Shown: one piece after another, positions 6,993 through 14,058 of the stretch
Position numbering within the stretch: the first letter of the stretch is position 1
How the letters are laid out: each line of letters starts with the position of its first letter
Notes under the pieces: model-generated
What the model was told of the DNA's origin: nothing
What the model saw: only the letters and a program-made list of their open reading frames with translations
Databases searched by the model: none
Translations under genes and position numbers: made by a program
Source of the DNA: an uncultured Clostridium sp.
Lineage (GTDB): Bacteria; Cyanobacteriota; Vampirovibrionia; Gastranaerophilales; Gastranaerophilaceae
Reading direction: 5' to 3'
Assembly: GCA_958449715.1 (NCBI GenBank)
Contig: CAUDIU010000032.1
Span: 1-18,784 of the forward strand
Length of the DNA stretch: 18,784 nt

Positions 6993-7655
6993 ATGACAAA
7001 AAGATTCGGCTTTACACTTGCAGAAGTGTTAATCACATTAGGTATCATCGGTGTTGTAGCTGCAATGACTATGCCTACATTGATGAACTCAACTCAAGGT
7101 GCTCAATACAAAGCAGCTTACAAAAAAGCATTATCAGCTTTATCTCAAGCTGTTACTTTAAACGTTGCTCTTGATGAATGGAGCTTCGCTGATGCTGATA
7201 ACAACATCTACAAATTAGAAGATATGTTCAACAGCCGTATGAACGTTGTTAGACAAGAAACTGGTAATACAAATATTAAAGACTCAAAAGATAACACATA
7301 CCAAGTTGCTGTTAGTGCTGCTGGTAAATTACAAGGTGTAACTGCTGGTACTCCTATTGACATTGCTGCAACTAATACTACATTATTCTTCAACGATGGT
7401 ATTATGTTTACATATGATCCAGCTGCATCAACTAACTGTACAAATGCAGATGGTGCAACTCCTAAAATTTGTAAAGGTTTCATCGATGTAAACGGTGTTA
7501 AAGCTCCTAACAGAATTGTTCAATGTGATAACTCTGATGCTACTGCTACAAAATGCGAAATCAAAAACCCAACTGACGTTTATCCAGTTATGTTCTACGA
7601 TCAAACTGTTCTTCCAAACTCAGTTCCTGCTAGAGCAGTATTGTACAGCAAATAA
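6993..7655 (+). CDS. Prepilin-like protein, copy 2
   Basis: This 220-residue paralogue of the gene at 5951 has the same type III signal (cleavage after Gly6, Glu at mature +5) and hydrophobic helix. Its first 70 residues are identical to copy 1, although the DNA there shows synonymous changes (the codons for RFGF differ, for example). The amino-acid differences are clustered: residues 71-72, about 92-125 (LQGVTAGTPIDIAA against LQGVTGKTVDIGG), about 141-146 and about 178-184. The last part, from KNPTDVYP on, is identical. All four cysteines are kept. The gene has its own promoter, the same ribosome-binding site (AAAGGTGA) and a strong terminator, so the two copies can be expressed independently. 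Whether they are alternative or co-assembled subunits cannot be told. Confidence 0.88.
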   Translation: MTKRFGFTLAEVLITLGIIGVVAAMTMPTLMNSTQGAQYKAAYKKALSALSQAVTLNVALDEWSFADADNNIYKLEDMFNSRMNVVRQETGNTNIKDSKDNTYQVAVSAAGKLQGVTAGTPIDIAATNTTLFFNDGIMFTYDPAASTNCTNADGATPKICKGFIDVNGVKAPNRIVQCDNSDATATKCEIKNPTDVYPVMFYDQTVLPNSVPARAVLYSK

Positions 7656-7671
7656 TCTTAATTTAAGATAT

Positions 7672-7707
7672 AAAAAAGAACCTGTAAGATTACAGGTTCT
7701 TTTTTTA
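7672..7707. terminator. Bidirectional intrinsic terminator
   Basis: A perfect 15-base stem (7672-7686 with 7691-7705) has a 4-base loop (AGAT) and T tracts in both orientations. On the plus strand it ends pilin copy 2; on the minus strand it ends the U32-like gene at 7724. Confidence 0.9.
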
Positions 7708-7723
7708 TGGAAAAAATATAATT

Positions 7724-9370
7724 TTAATTTACTTCAAAAAACTTATTTAACAAAATAGGAATGAATTTTGCATTCAATGCACTGAAATCAAATACAAACT
7801 CATTTACTCCAGACCTATATAAATCTTCGACTTTATCGAATTGTTCTAAAATCTTATCCTCAAACATATGCATTCTACAAAAACCATCACAAGTAAATGG
7901 ATATATCTTATCTAATGACGGATCATGTAATGCATAACCTCCTCTATGGCAAGGAGCTTTACAAGAAAGACGAGAAATTATCGCACTATCATTATTTAAT
8001 GGGCACAAGCCTAGACTTGGGACTCTAATATTTCCTGCAATTGTGTATTTTTTATTTGGAATGTCATTTTTTATCTTTTTTATAGTTTTAATAGTACTTT
8101 CAATATCTGAAAAAGATGTAAAATCCACTGTATCAATAGGTGACAGATTATTCAAACACTTAATTGAAAGACTATTCAACAAATTAATACCCTGTCCTAT
8201 TTCTATTGGAATATGATTTATTTCCGAATCATTTATTGCTGTCCAAAAATAGCCAATATTATTTATTATCAAGCTGTCTGGAGCTGGATTAGTTAATAAA
8301 ATCTGTTTTACATACTCATATACTCTGTCAAAATCCCTTTCTATAAGAATTCTTGGAGTAGACAATTGAAACTTTATACCATACTTTGTACAGAATTTTT
8401 TAACTTTCATTATAATATCGCTAAAACTACTCGTCGCTAAATCACAAGTTGCAAGGATTTCACCATACTCAATTGAATAAATAGGATTAGTACCTATTTT
8501 TTTTATATATTTTTCAAGCTCTTTCAAGTGAGCTAATTCAGACAATCTTAAATTAATTTTATATATATCTTTTTTAGAATAATCGAAAACTTGTCTTACT
8601 TTTGGCTTTGCTACTTTCCATTCAAAATTTCTAATATTTTTGCTAAATTTAAAATCTTGTCCTTCAGCACTTACCACAACACCTAAAAAGTGATTTGTGC
8701 TATAAATACTTTTTCTTACATGTTTGAAAGGTAATTTTTGATGTTTAAATAACTTTGGTTTATCTAAAATCTTTTGAATAAGCTCTATAGCCTCTAAAAT
8801 TTCATCTGAACTATTAAACTTTCCTTTTATTACTACACTATCTATCGCCTTTAATTTTTTTATATCTTCAGCACAATAAGGAAGATTATCACTATCTATA
8901 GCCAATGGTAATTTTGTATATTGCTTAATTTTAGCAATATTTTTCATATAAATTTCTTCTGTAATAATTATCTCATCAACCTTATGGAAATTATTTATAA
9001 AATCAATTCCTGCAAGATTATGAATATCAAAATAAGAATCAACAATTACTTTAAATGGTAAATTAAAAACCTTTATAGCCTCTAAGATTGCAAAACTATT
9101 AATAAAGATTCCGTCAATACCTGCAGTTTTCAAAAATCTCAGCATTTTTTTTATTTCAGGAAGATTTTCTTCTGTAATATCATGTTTGAAATTTATATAA
9201 ATAGCACAATCATTGCGCTTTGCTGCTTCTACAAACTCATTTACATATTCAAAATTATTATTTAAAAACTTCTTATAATAAACGTAATAATCCCTGCAAG
9301 AAGTCTCTTTTGCAAAAACATCAATATCATCAGGCTTTTTTACAGGCGATACAATTTTTATACTTCCCAT
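7724..9370 (-). CDS. Divergent U32-like protein with an Fe-S cysteine cluster
   Basis: This 548-residue protein resembles the long U32/DUF3656 type. The C-terminal region has the telltale order: GNIRVPSLGLCPLNN, then SCKAPCHRGGYALHD, then YPFTCDGFCRMHM. Cys456, Cys470, Cys474, Cys494 and Cys498 include the ligands expected for a 4Fe-4S cluster, and the ending resembles the 'CP...C...C..GxYxLxD...CRxHIL' segment of RlhA-like proteins. The N-terminal half (about 1-210) looks like a degenerate TIM-barrel half without the usual MPAGN/GADAVYLG start or the U32 signature with its glycine and cysteines. Relatives hydroxylate RNA or help other oxygen-independent hydroxylations (UbiU/UbiV); the substrate is not known. 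It has no ribosome-binding site; an extended -10 box lies 6 bases before the ATG, as for the U32 gene at 213-1454. The bidirectional terminator lies 17 bases beyond its stop. Confidence 0.7.
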   Translation of the reverse strand: MGSIKIVSPVKKPDDIDVFAKETSCRDYYVYYKKFLNNNFEYVNEFVEAAKRNDCAIYINFKHDITEENLPEIKKMLRFLKTAGIDGIFINSFAILEAIKVFNLPFKVIVDSYFDIHNLAGIDFINNFHKVDEIIITEEIYMKNIAKIKQYTKLPLAIDSDNLPYCAEDIKKLKAIDSVVIKGKFNSSDEILEAIELIQKILDKPKLFKHQKLPFKHVRKSIYSTNHFLGVVVSAEGQDFKFSKNIRNFEWKVAKPKVRQVFDYSKKDIYKINLRLSELAHLKELEKYIKKIGTNPIYSIEYGEILATCDLATSSFSDIIMKVKKFCTKYGIKFQLSTPRILIERDFDRVYEYVKQILLTNPAPDSLIINNIGYFWTAINDSEINHIPIEIGQGINLLNSLSIKCLNNLSPIDTVDFTSFSDIESTIKTIKKIKNDIPNKKYTIAGNIRVPSLGLCPLNNDSAIISRLSCKAPCHRGGYALHDPSLDKIYPFTCDGFCRMHMFEDKILEQFDKVEDLYRSGVNEFVFDFSALNAKFIPILLNKFFEVN

Positions 9371-9376
9371 AGATTA

Positions 9377-9385
9377 ATTATAGCA
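9377..9385 (-). promoter_or_regulatory. Extended -10 promoter of the U32-like gene (probably leaderless)
   Basis: TGCTATAAT on the minus strand (9385-9377) ends 6 bases before the ATG at 9370, so the transcript should begin at the start codon. The -35 region is weak, as is common with extended -10 promoters. Confidence 0.6.
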
Positions 9386-9579
9386 TACATTTATATTTCA
9401 AAATAAATAGCTAAAAAAAAGATTTATTATGTAAACAAATCTTAACAAACATTGAAAAAATAAGCAATTTTTTGGGAAAGAAATACTTAGTATATACATA
9501 AGGAATATTTAGGATAGTCTAACACACTTTCTCATCAAACACATCAATAGGATTACAATTAAATTTAGGGAGGACACCA

Positions 9580-9819
9580 ATGGCAATAGGTGCTGAGGAT
9601 TACATCGACCAACTTTTGGTCAAAAAATACGCTGAAGAAAAAGTTGATAACCACGATAATATGGAATCAATGGTTGACCCAGAAAAAATGATGGGTGCAA
9701 TGAATGATTATGCAAGCATGTATCGAAATATGATGAACCTTAAACAAAGGTTAAATATTGCATGTTATGCTATCAACGCAAGAACAGCCAGATACAATAA
9801 AACAACTCAATATCAATAA
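9580..9819 (+). CDS. Unknown 79-residue acidic/Met-rich soluble protein
   Basis: A very strong ribosome-binding site (AGGGAGGA, 6 bases before the ATG) marks this start, so the gene is probably well translated. The product (MAIGAEDYIDQLLVKKYAEE...) is predicted helical, with an acidic and methionine-rich middle (MESMVDPEKMMGAMNDYASMYRNMMNLKQ) and a basic C-terminus. It has no signal peptide, membrane span or metal-binding motif. The 209 bases upstream hold short AT-rich inverted repeats (AAGATTT/AAATCTT near 9420-9445) and no convincing promoter; a TATATA near 9491 is the best -10 candidate. Maf follows 78 bases downstream and has its own TATAAT. I do not recognise the family. Confidence 0.75.
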   Translation: MAIGAEDYIDQLLVKKYAEEKVDNHDNMESMVDPEKMMGAMNDYASMYRNMMNLKQRLNIACYAINARTARYNKTTQYQ

Positions 9820-9844
9820 AGTTTTATGTTCAAACTTTTTCGGT

Positions 9845-9850
9845 TATAAT
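9845..9850 (+). promoter_or_regulatory. Possible -10 box for maf
   Basis: A perfect TATAAT lies 47 bases before the maf start. The sequence at the -35 position (TTTTAT, 17 bases upstream) is a poor match, so the call rests mainly on the -10 box. Confidence 0.4.
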
Positions 9851-9897
9851 ATACAGAAGAAAACGATGTAATTATCAACTGAGAAAGTGAGAACAAA

Positions 9898-10467
9898 ATG
9901 GTGGGAAAAATAATCCTTGCTTCTTCTTCTCCCAGAAGAGCAAATATTCTGAAAAAACTTAATATTGGATTTGAAATCATTCCGTCTCCGTATGTTGAAG
10001 ATCATACAAGGACGGATTTTTCTTATGATTTTATAGAAAATTTAGCATACAACAAAGCAAAAGAAGTAATTCCTTTAGTAAAAGAACCTAGCACAATAAT
10101 CGGAGCTGATACTGTTGTTGTTCTTGATAATAAAATATTAGGAAAACCTGACGGATATGATGGAGCTTTCAAAATGTTAAAAAGTCTTTCAGGTAAAACC
10201 CATATAGTTGTCACAAGCATAGTTGTAATGAATTCTGAAACAGGAGAATTTAAAAAGAATTCAACAACAAGTGAAGTTACATTTGAAAAGTTAACAGATG
10301 AACAAATAAAATTTTACATTGATAACTTTAAGCCTTTTGACAAAGCAGGTTCATATGGCATACAAGAAATGCCTGCTGGATATATTAAATCCTACACAGG
10401 CGATCTTGAAAATATTATTGGGATTAGTTCTAAGTCATTAGCTGAACTGTTATCTATAAAAGTTTAA
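9898..10467 (+). CDS. maf: Maf-family nucleoside triphosphate pyrophosphatase
   Basis: This 189-residue protein is the usual length for Maf. It begins with the nucleotide-binding loop LASSSPRRANIL (residues 7-18), has IGADTVVV with the general base Asp71, then LGKPDG (81-86), and near the C-terminus PFDKAGSYGIQ. Maf proteins hydrolyse non-canonical or excess nucleoside triphosphates (dTTP, UTP and modified forms in the YhdE type) to monophosphate and pyrophosphate, and have been linked to cell-division arrest. The start at ATG 9898 follows a modest ribosome-binding site (GAAAGTGAG). The stop codon abuts the stop codon of the convergent SEC-C gene with no bases between. Confidence 0.93.
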   Translation: MVGKIILASSSPRRANILKKLNIGFEIIPSPYVEDHTRTDFSYDFIENLAYNKAKEVIPLVKEPSTIIGADTVVVLDNKILGKPDGYDGAFKMLKSLSGKTHIVVTSIVVMNSETGEFKKNSTTSEVTFEKLTDEQIKFYIDNFKPFDKAGSYGIQEMPAGYIKSYTGDLENIIGISSKSLAELLSIKV

Positions 10468-11745
10468 TTATAAATTTGCTCCACAGCATTTTTTAAACTT
10501 TTTGCCACTTCCGCAAGGGCAAGGATCATTTCTACCAACTTTGCTTAAATCAATTCCATCTAATTCAGGCTTTTCAATATCTTCTTCAATAATACCTAAA
10601 GTTTTTGAAAAAGCTTTTGATTTGTATAATACAGTAGTTGATGAGAAGATTTTATTTTCCAAATATCTGGATTTATAATGTTCTAAAAGTTCTTCAAATG
10701 AATAATTTGTTCCTAAAAGTTTATTTACAACATCAATAAAGTTTGAATGTCTTTCTGCTACTCGTTTTATTATATTTGCAGAGAATTTATCATTGTTTAA
10801 GAAAAATTCAACACACTCTTTTGCATTTTCAACATTATCTGAATTTTCAATAACTTTATCAAATGTAGCTAAAAATGGTACTGCATATAATCCTAATTCT
10901 TTATCAAATACAATGCCTACATCATATATTTCTTTATGAGATGAAAAACCACCTAAGGAATTTTCTAAGAAATTATCGTATGAATTATTAAATTCTGATA
11001 CATTGAAAAATTTATAACTGTCTAATGATTGAATTTTATCTTGGAAATCAATCTTTTCTCCGCCTTCAGCAAAATCGTTAAATGCACCAATCAAATCGTC
11101 TGCAAATTTATTTGTAGTAACGATTTCATCTTTTCCAAAAAATTCAATAAATTTATCATAAATTTCTTTAATATTTTCTTCAATCTCTTTTTGTTTTTCA
11201 GGATTATCTAAATATACTAATTCAGGATTTTGAATAATTTTTGCAACTGAATATCTCAAAGCATCATCTCTACGAGTAGATGGTAGAACACCTGAAATTT
11301 CTAAAAGATAATAAGCATTTTCAAACTTAAAAATTCTTGCAACTACATATTGTCCAGCTCCCATACCTCTAAAAGAAGTCATTTTAACAAGAGAGACAAC
11401 ACTATAGTTTTTTTCATTAATTATATTATTAAAATCAAATCCATTTTGTAACACTCTTTTAATTTCAAAAATTGACGAAATTGATTGCATCAAAGCTTTA
11501 ACTATCTTTTTATTTGACGCTGGTAATTTTTTAGTATTTTCAAGATACAAAGATAAAATACTTTTATTATTTAAATTTCTTTCAAAAATATAATTAAAAC
11601 AAGCAGACTGGAAATTCATACCATTCTGACCTATTGTTTTAATATATTCTTCAAAATCTGATTTTACAGTCTCATCATTTTGCACAAAATCTGCTAAATT
11701 TTTTATTACGTCGTTAATTTCTTTTAAATCTTCTAAAATAAGCAT
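10468..11745 (-). CDS. SEC-C motif protein, function unknown
   Basis: The C-terminal 22 residues (GRNDPCPCGSGKKFKKCCGA) are a complete SEC-C zinc-binding motif (C-x-C-x8-C-C), as at the end of SecA, where it binds zinc and contacts SecB and the ribosome. The preceding about 400 residues are mostly helical and acidic, with no other motif I recognise, so this is not SecA. I prefer the ATG at 11745, which follows GGGAGAAA at the right distance and gives 425 residues. An upstream in-frame ATG at 11790 would add 15 residues (MIFLMYPLFIEREKL) but has no ribosome-binding site, and its coding region overlaps the small hairpin CCTCT/AGAGG (near 11755-11772). It lies 73 bases after the TPR membrane gene on the same strand. 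A role as a zinc-binding chaperone or adaptor is inference. Confidence 0.8.
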   Translation of the reverse strand: MLILEDLKEINDVIKNLADFVQNDETVKSDFEEYIKTIGQNGMNFQSACFNYIFERNLNNKSILSLYLENTKKLPASNKKIVKALMQSISSIFEIKRVLQNGFDFNNIINEKNYSVVSLVKMTSFRGMGAGQYVVARIFKFENAYYLLEISGVLPSTRRDDALRYSVAKIIQNPELVYLDNPEKQKEIEENIKEIYDKFIEFFGKDEIVTTNKFADDLIGAFNDFAEGGEKIDFQDKIQSLDSYKFFNVSEFNNSYDNFLENSLGGFSSHKEIYDVGIVFDKELGLYAVPFLATFDKVIENSDNVENAKECVEFFLNNDKFSANIIKRVAERHSNFIDVVNKLLGTNYSFEELLEHYKSRYLENKIFSSTTVLYKSKAFSKTLGIIEEDIEKPELDGIDLSKVGRNDPCPCGSGKKFKKCCGANL

Positions 11746-11818
11746 TAATTTCTCCCTCTCTATAAAAAGAGGATACATTAAAAATATCAAAAACTCAATA
11801 CTATAACAGAGTAATATA

Positions 11819-12895
11819 CTATGGTTGGTTAACTATTGTAGAATCAAGAGTATACTTGCATTCTGGGCACATCTTTTTAGAAATAGTAAAGTCTGCTTTT
11901 GCTCCAGCTTTATCACCTAAATATTCTCTTGCAATACCTCTGTTATTATAAACATAAGATGGTGAGAAAAATACTTTATTACCTTTTTCATACAAAGCAA
12001 TAAGATAATTAAAAGTATTGTATGCAGACTTATAATCTTTATTTTTTAATTGATAAGCCGCTTTTTCACTCATTAAATAATATTTATAAGGTTTATCTTT
12101 TTCTAACGCAATTACATTATCAAATTCATTTAAAACTTGATCATATGGCAAATAAAATGTTTTTACACCAAGAATATCATATTTAAAATCCTCTGAAAAA
12201 CTGTATTGATTTGCTTTTTCGTAATCTTCAACAGCTTCTTTATATTGTTTTAATTTAAATTTAGCGTAAGCTCTTTGAGCATAAACATCAGGAGCTACAG
12301 GCATAAGTGTTAAATATTTATTTGATAGTTTCAATGCAGAATTATAATTCTTTGCGCTATTGAATGAATTAATAATCAAAGGTGTTACAAGATAAGCAAA
12401 GAATACTAAAATTATTAAAGCTAAAAAGAAAATACTTTTTTTTGTAGTTTTTAAATAAGCATTAAATACATCATCTTCAATATACTTAACTTTTGGTTGA
12501 AACTTCATTTTCTGAAAAGCTCCGACCTTCTTAGTAAGATAATTTTCATAAGATGCATTCACTGCAATATAAGTTAAATAAAGTGCTACCAACGGTACTA
12601 TAGAAAGCATCATTACTACTGCAAAAAACGGAAGTTTCATGAATTCTAAATAATATGGAAATATTACTAAATAAACATACAAAATTATTTCAACAGCAAC
12701 AGCTAAATTCAATAAAGCAGTATATTTTCGATACGACTTATTTACATCTTTTAATTTATCATCTGACAAAATTTCAGTATATCTGTAACCGTCACTTCTC
12801 ATAATCCCTGCAAGCACTGTATTATTATTAACTTTATAATATGTACAGTACTGAGATTTTAAAAATAATAATTTTCTATATTCATTAATATCCAT
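11819..12895 (-). CDS. Membrane protein with TPR-like C-terminal domain
   Basis: Read from ATG 12895 this is a 358-residue protein. A cytoplasmic N-terminus (MDINEYRKLLFLKSQY...) is followed by two closely spaced hydrophobic spans (about 55-110), a third span (about 155-176) and a soluble domain with TPR-like helix pairs (AYAKFKLKQYKEAVEDYEKA; YNNRGIAREYLGDKAGAKAD). The last 25 residues hold a CPEC pair. The open frame extends upstream to 13063, but I reject that start: a minus-strand promoter (12942-12914) lies inside that extension, which also covers a folded element that reads better as RNA. With the start at 12895 the leader would be only about 12 bases, with no clear ribosome-binding site. 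Function is unknown; TPR domains usually hold protein partners at the membrane. The SEC-C gene lies downstream on the same strand. Confidence 0.75.
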   Translation of the reverse strand: MDINEYRKLLFLKSQYCTYYKVNNNTVLAGIMRSDGYRYTEILSDDKLKDVNKSYRKYTALLNLAVAVEIILYVYLVIFPYYLEFMKLPFFAVVMMLSIVPLVALYLTYIAVNASYENYLTKKVGAFQKMKFQPKVKYIEDDVFNAYLKTTKKSIFFLALIILVFFAYLVTPLIINSFNSAKNYNSALKLSNKYLTLMPVAPDVYAQRAYAKFKLKQYKEAVEDYEKANQYSFSEDFKYDILGVKTFYLPYDQVLNEFDNVIALEKDKPYKYYLMSEKAAYQLKNKDYKSAYNTFNYLIALYEKGNKVFFSPSYVYNNRGIAREYLGDKAGAKADFTISKKMCPECKYTLDSTIVNQP

Positions 12896-12913
12896 ATACT
12901 TATAATAACATTT

Positions 12914-12942
12914 TTTATACACAATTGCAATCCAATTTACAA
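12914..12942 (-). promoter_or_regulatory. Promoter of the membrane TPR gene
   Basis: On the minus strand TTGTAA (12942-12937), 17 bases and TATAAA (12919-12914). The -10 box ends 18 bases before ATG 12895. The -35 box lies over the -35 box of the plus-strand promoter for the tRNA region. Confidence 0.6.
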
Positions 12943-12963
12943 AAAATTTTAAAGTGTTATACT
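12936..12963 (+). promoter_or_regulatory. Likely promoter of the tRNA-Pro transcript
   Basis: TTTACA (12936-12941), a 16-base spacer and TATACT (12958-12963) point toward the folded element and the tRNA genes. The start is expected near 12970. It shares its -35 bases with the divergent promoter of the membrane TPR gene. Confidence 0.55.
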
Positions 12964-12989
12964 TTAGTCGTTGCAAATTGAAAAATATT

Positions 12990-13074
12990 GGACGTAGCAC
13001 TCTGCTGAGCAAACGATTGAATATCGTTTGTGAGAGAGAATTGGTAGCGTAGCTACCAAGCATAAAATCCGTCC
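12990..13074 (+). ncRNA. Folded leader element of unknown type upstream of tRNA-Pro
   Basis: GGACG (12990-12994) can pair with CGTCC (13070-13074), enclosing two perfect hairpins. One is CAAACGAT (13010-13017) with ATCGTTTG (13023-13030) around a 5-base loop; the other is TTGGTAGC (13041-13048) with GCTACCAA (13052-13059) around a 3-base loop. The second hairpin copies almost exactly a stretch of the following tRNA-Pro (TTGGTAGCGTGCTACC). It is 85 bases long, follows a plausible promoter and precedes the tRNA by 16 bases. It lacks a T-arm (no GTTCRA), so it is not a normal tRNA. Whether it is a processed RNA, a tRNA remnant or only a structured leader is not known. Confidence 0.35.
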
Positions 13075-13090
13075 TAAATCATAATAATAT

Positions 13091-13164
13091 CGGGACGTGG
13101 CGCAGCTTGGTAGCGTGCTACCTTGGGGTGGTAGAGGTCGCAGGTTCAAATCCTGTCGTTCCGA
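13091..13164 (+). tRNA. tRNA-Pro (anticodon GGG)
   Basis: A full 74-base cloverleaf: acceptor stem CGGGACG with CGTTCCG, D-stem GCGC/GCGT, anticodon stem CTACC/GGTAG with loop TTGGGGT (anticodon GGG at 13125-13127), T-loop TTCAAAT, discriminator A at 13164. The C1-G72 pair and A73 are typical proline identity elements. CCA is not encoded. It reads proline codons CCC and CCU. It runs opposite to the protein genes on either side. Confidence 0.95.
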
Positions 13165-13221
13165 TTTTTATTATTATTAATTGCTATAAAATAAATACAG
13201 AATAAACACTCAAAGTAATAT

Positions 13222-13295
13222 CGGGATGTAGCGCAGTCTGGTAGCGCACCGTGTTCGGGTCGCGGGGGTCGCAAGTTCGAATCTTGTCATCCCGA
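13222..13295 (+). tRNA. tRNA-Pro (anticodon CGG)
   Basis: A full 74-base cloverleaf: acceptor stem CGGGATG with CATCCCG, D-stem GCGC/GCGC, anticodon stem CCGTG/CGCGG with loop TTCGGGT (anticodon CGG at 13256-13258), T-loop TTCGAAT, discriminator A at 13295. CCA is not encoded. It reads the proline codon CCG. It lies 57 bases after the GGG isoacceptor; both are preceded by TAATAT and followed by ATTTT..TTATT, so they look like a diverged tandem duplication on one transcript. The spacer between them (13165-13221) is AT-rich with nothing else evident. Confidence 0.95.
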
Positions 13296-13300
13296 TTTTA

Positions 13301-14014
13301 TTATTTTAAGTTACTAAAATATTTTGAATCCGTTAATGCTTTTACCGTACAACCATATCCATTTGCACCACTATTTGATGATTTTGAGCAATAATTTTTC
13401 TCTGGATATAAACTTGTTTCTCCACCCATAGGAACTAACCTACCGTCCTTTTCAAGTGTAAATACAAAGAAATCATAACCGTACTTGTTAGGCTTATTAC
13501 GCCAACCGTTAACATCAAGAGCAACCAAGATTATTCCGTATGTTAAAGAACCTACACTATCTTTATCAAAATAGATAGTACTACCATCATTAATTTGAAT
13601 AATTCCATCATTAAATCTTGTAGAACCTGACTTACCGGTAAAATTTTTGTAATATCCTGCAAGAAAATCAGTTCTTGCAGAATCACTGTTATTAGGATAA
13701 TCAGGCAACACAGGCCATATAGTTGAAACATCTTTATAACGCTTACTGAGATTATTAACAATATTAGACAAATCAGCTACATCAAAATCCGCAATACCAC
13801 CATAATCTTCATTTATTACAGTTAAAAATGCCTGTGATATTATTGAATAAGATTTTTTAAATTGAGCTTCTAAAACTTTATTTTGTTTTTTCTGTATTAA
13901 AGAAGGAAGAGTCAATGCTGCAACTACACCTATAATTCCTAATGTTATCAAAACTTCAGCTAACGTAAATGCACTTTTTTTTAAATTTCCAGTAAAACTC
14001 TTATAGCCAACCAT
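13301..14014 (-). CDS. Prepilin-like protein with two C-terminal cysteines
   Basis: The 237-residue product has a 15-residue basic leader (MVGYKSFTGNLKKSA) before FTLAEVLITLGIIGVVAA; prepilin peptidase would cut after Ala15, and Glu at mature +5 is present. Alanine instead of glycine at -1 is allowed but less usual. The hydrophobic helix is followed by a long helical stretch (KKQNKVLEAQFKKSYSIISQ) and a globular domain. ALDVNGWRNKPNKYGYD near 175 matches the DVNG..PN motif of the pilins at 5951 and 6993, but the rest is only distantly related. Two cysteines near the C-terminus (NYCSK, GYGCT) could close a loop. It has a strong ribosome-binding site (AAGGAG), an extended -10 promoter and a palindrome between promoter and gene, opposite a divergent XRE gene. 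Confidence 0.87.
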   Translation of the reverse strand: MVGYKSFTGNLKKSAFTLAEVLITLGIIGVVAALTLPSLIQKKQNKVLEAQFKKSYSIISQAFLTVINEDYGGIADFDVADLSNIVNNLSKRYKDVSTIWPVLPDYPNNSDSARTDFLAGYYKNFTGKSGSTRFNDGIIQINDGSTIYFDKDSVGSLTYGIILVALDVNGWRNKPNKYGYDFFVFTLEKDGRLVPMGGETSLYPEKNYCSKSSNSGANGYGCTVKALTDSKYFSNLK

Positions 14015-14030
14015 ATTCTGCTCCTTAACT

Positions 14031-14046
14031 ATTGAGATTTCTCAAT
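14031..14046. promoter_or_regulatory. Palindrome ATTGAGATTTCTCAAT, likely operator of the XRE regulator
   Basis: Perfect 7-base arms (ATTGAGA, TCTCAAT) separated by two bases lie just downstream of the pilin start site, and a half site ATTGAGAA (14072-14079) lies on the other side of the -10 box, next to the XRE start. The size and position fit a Cro/C1-type operator that would block the pilin promoter and the regulator's own start. That it binds the neighbouring XRE protein is inference. Confidence 0.6.
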
Positions 14047-14058
14047 GATTTTTATTCG

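Larger units (their letters stand above)
5930..7656 (+). repeat. Tandem duplication: two pilin-like genes with shared leader ends
   Basis: Copy 1 spans 5930-6614 and copy 2 spans 6972-7656. The first 30 bases, including the ribosome-binding site and start codon, are identical, and the last 91 bases (6524-6614 against the matching end of copy 2) are identical. Between them many synonymous differences and a few variable amino-acid patches are found. The intergenic parts differ except for the promoter boxes and short leader blocks. Confidence 0.9.

Noticed and set aside
6845..7048. Minus-strand open frame of 67 codons over the second pilin start
   Set aside because: It is antisense to the promoter, leader and start of a clear gene, with no recognised motif.
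12896..13063. In-frame extension of the membrane TPR gene to an upstream ATG at 13063 (adds 56 residues)
   Set aside because: It crosses a folded element that reads better as RNA, and the minus-strand promoter for the gene lies inside it, just upstream of 12895.
12990..13074. Folded element read as a third, degenerate tRNA
   Set aside because: It has a closing stem and two hairpins but no T-loop (GTTCRA), no usable anticodon arm and no conserved D-arm layout.
12964..13149. Minus-strand open frame of 61 codons across the first tRNA-Pro
   Set aside because: It runs antisense over a complete tRNA and has no ribosome-binding site.
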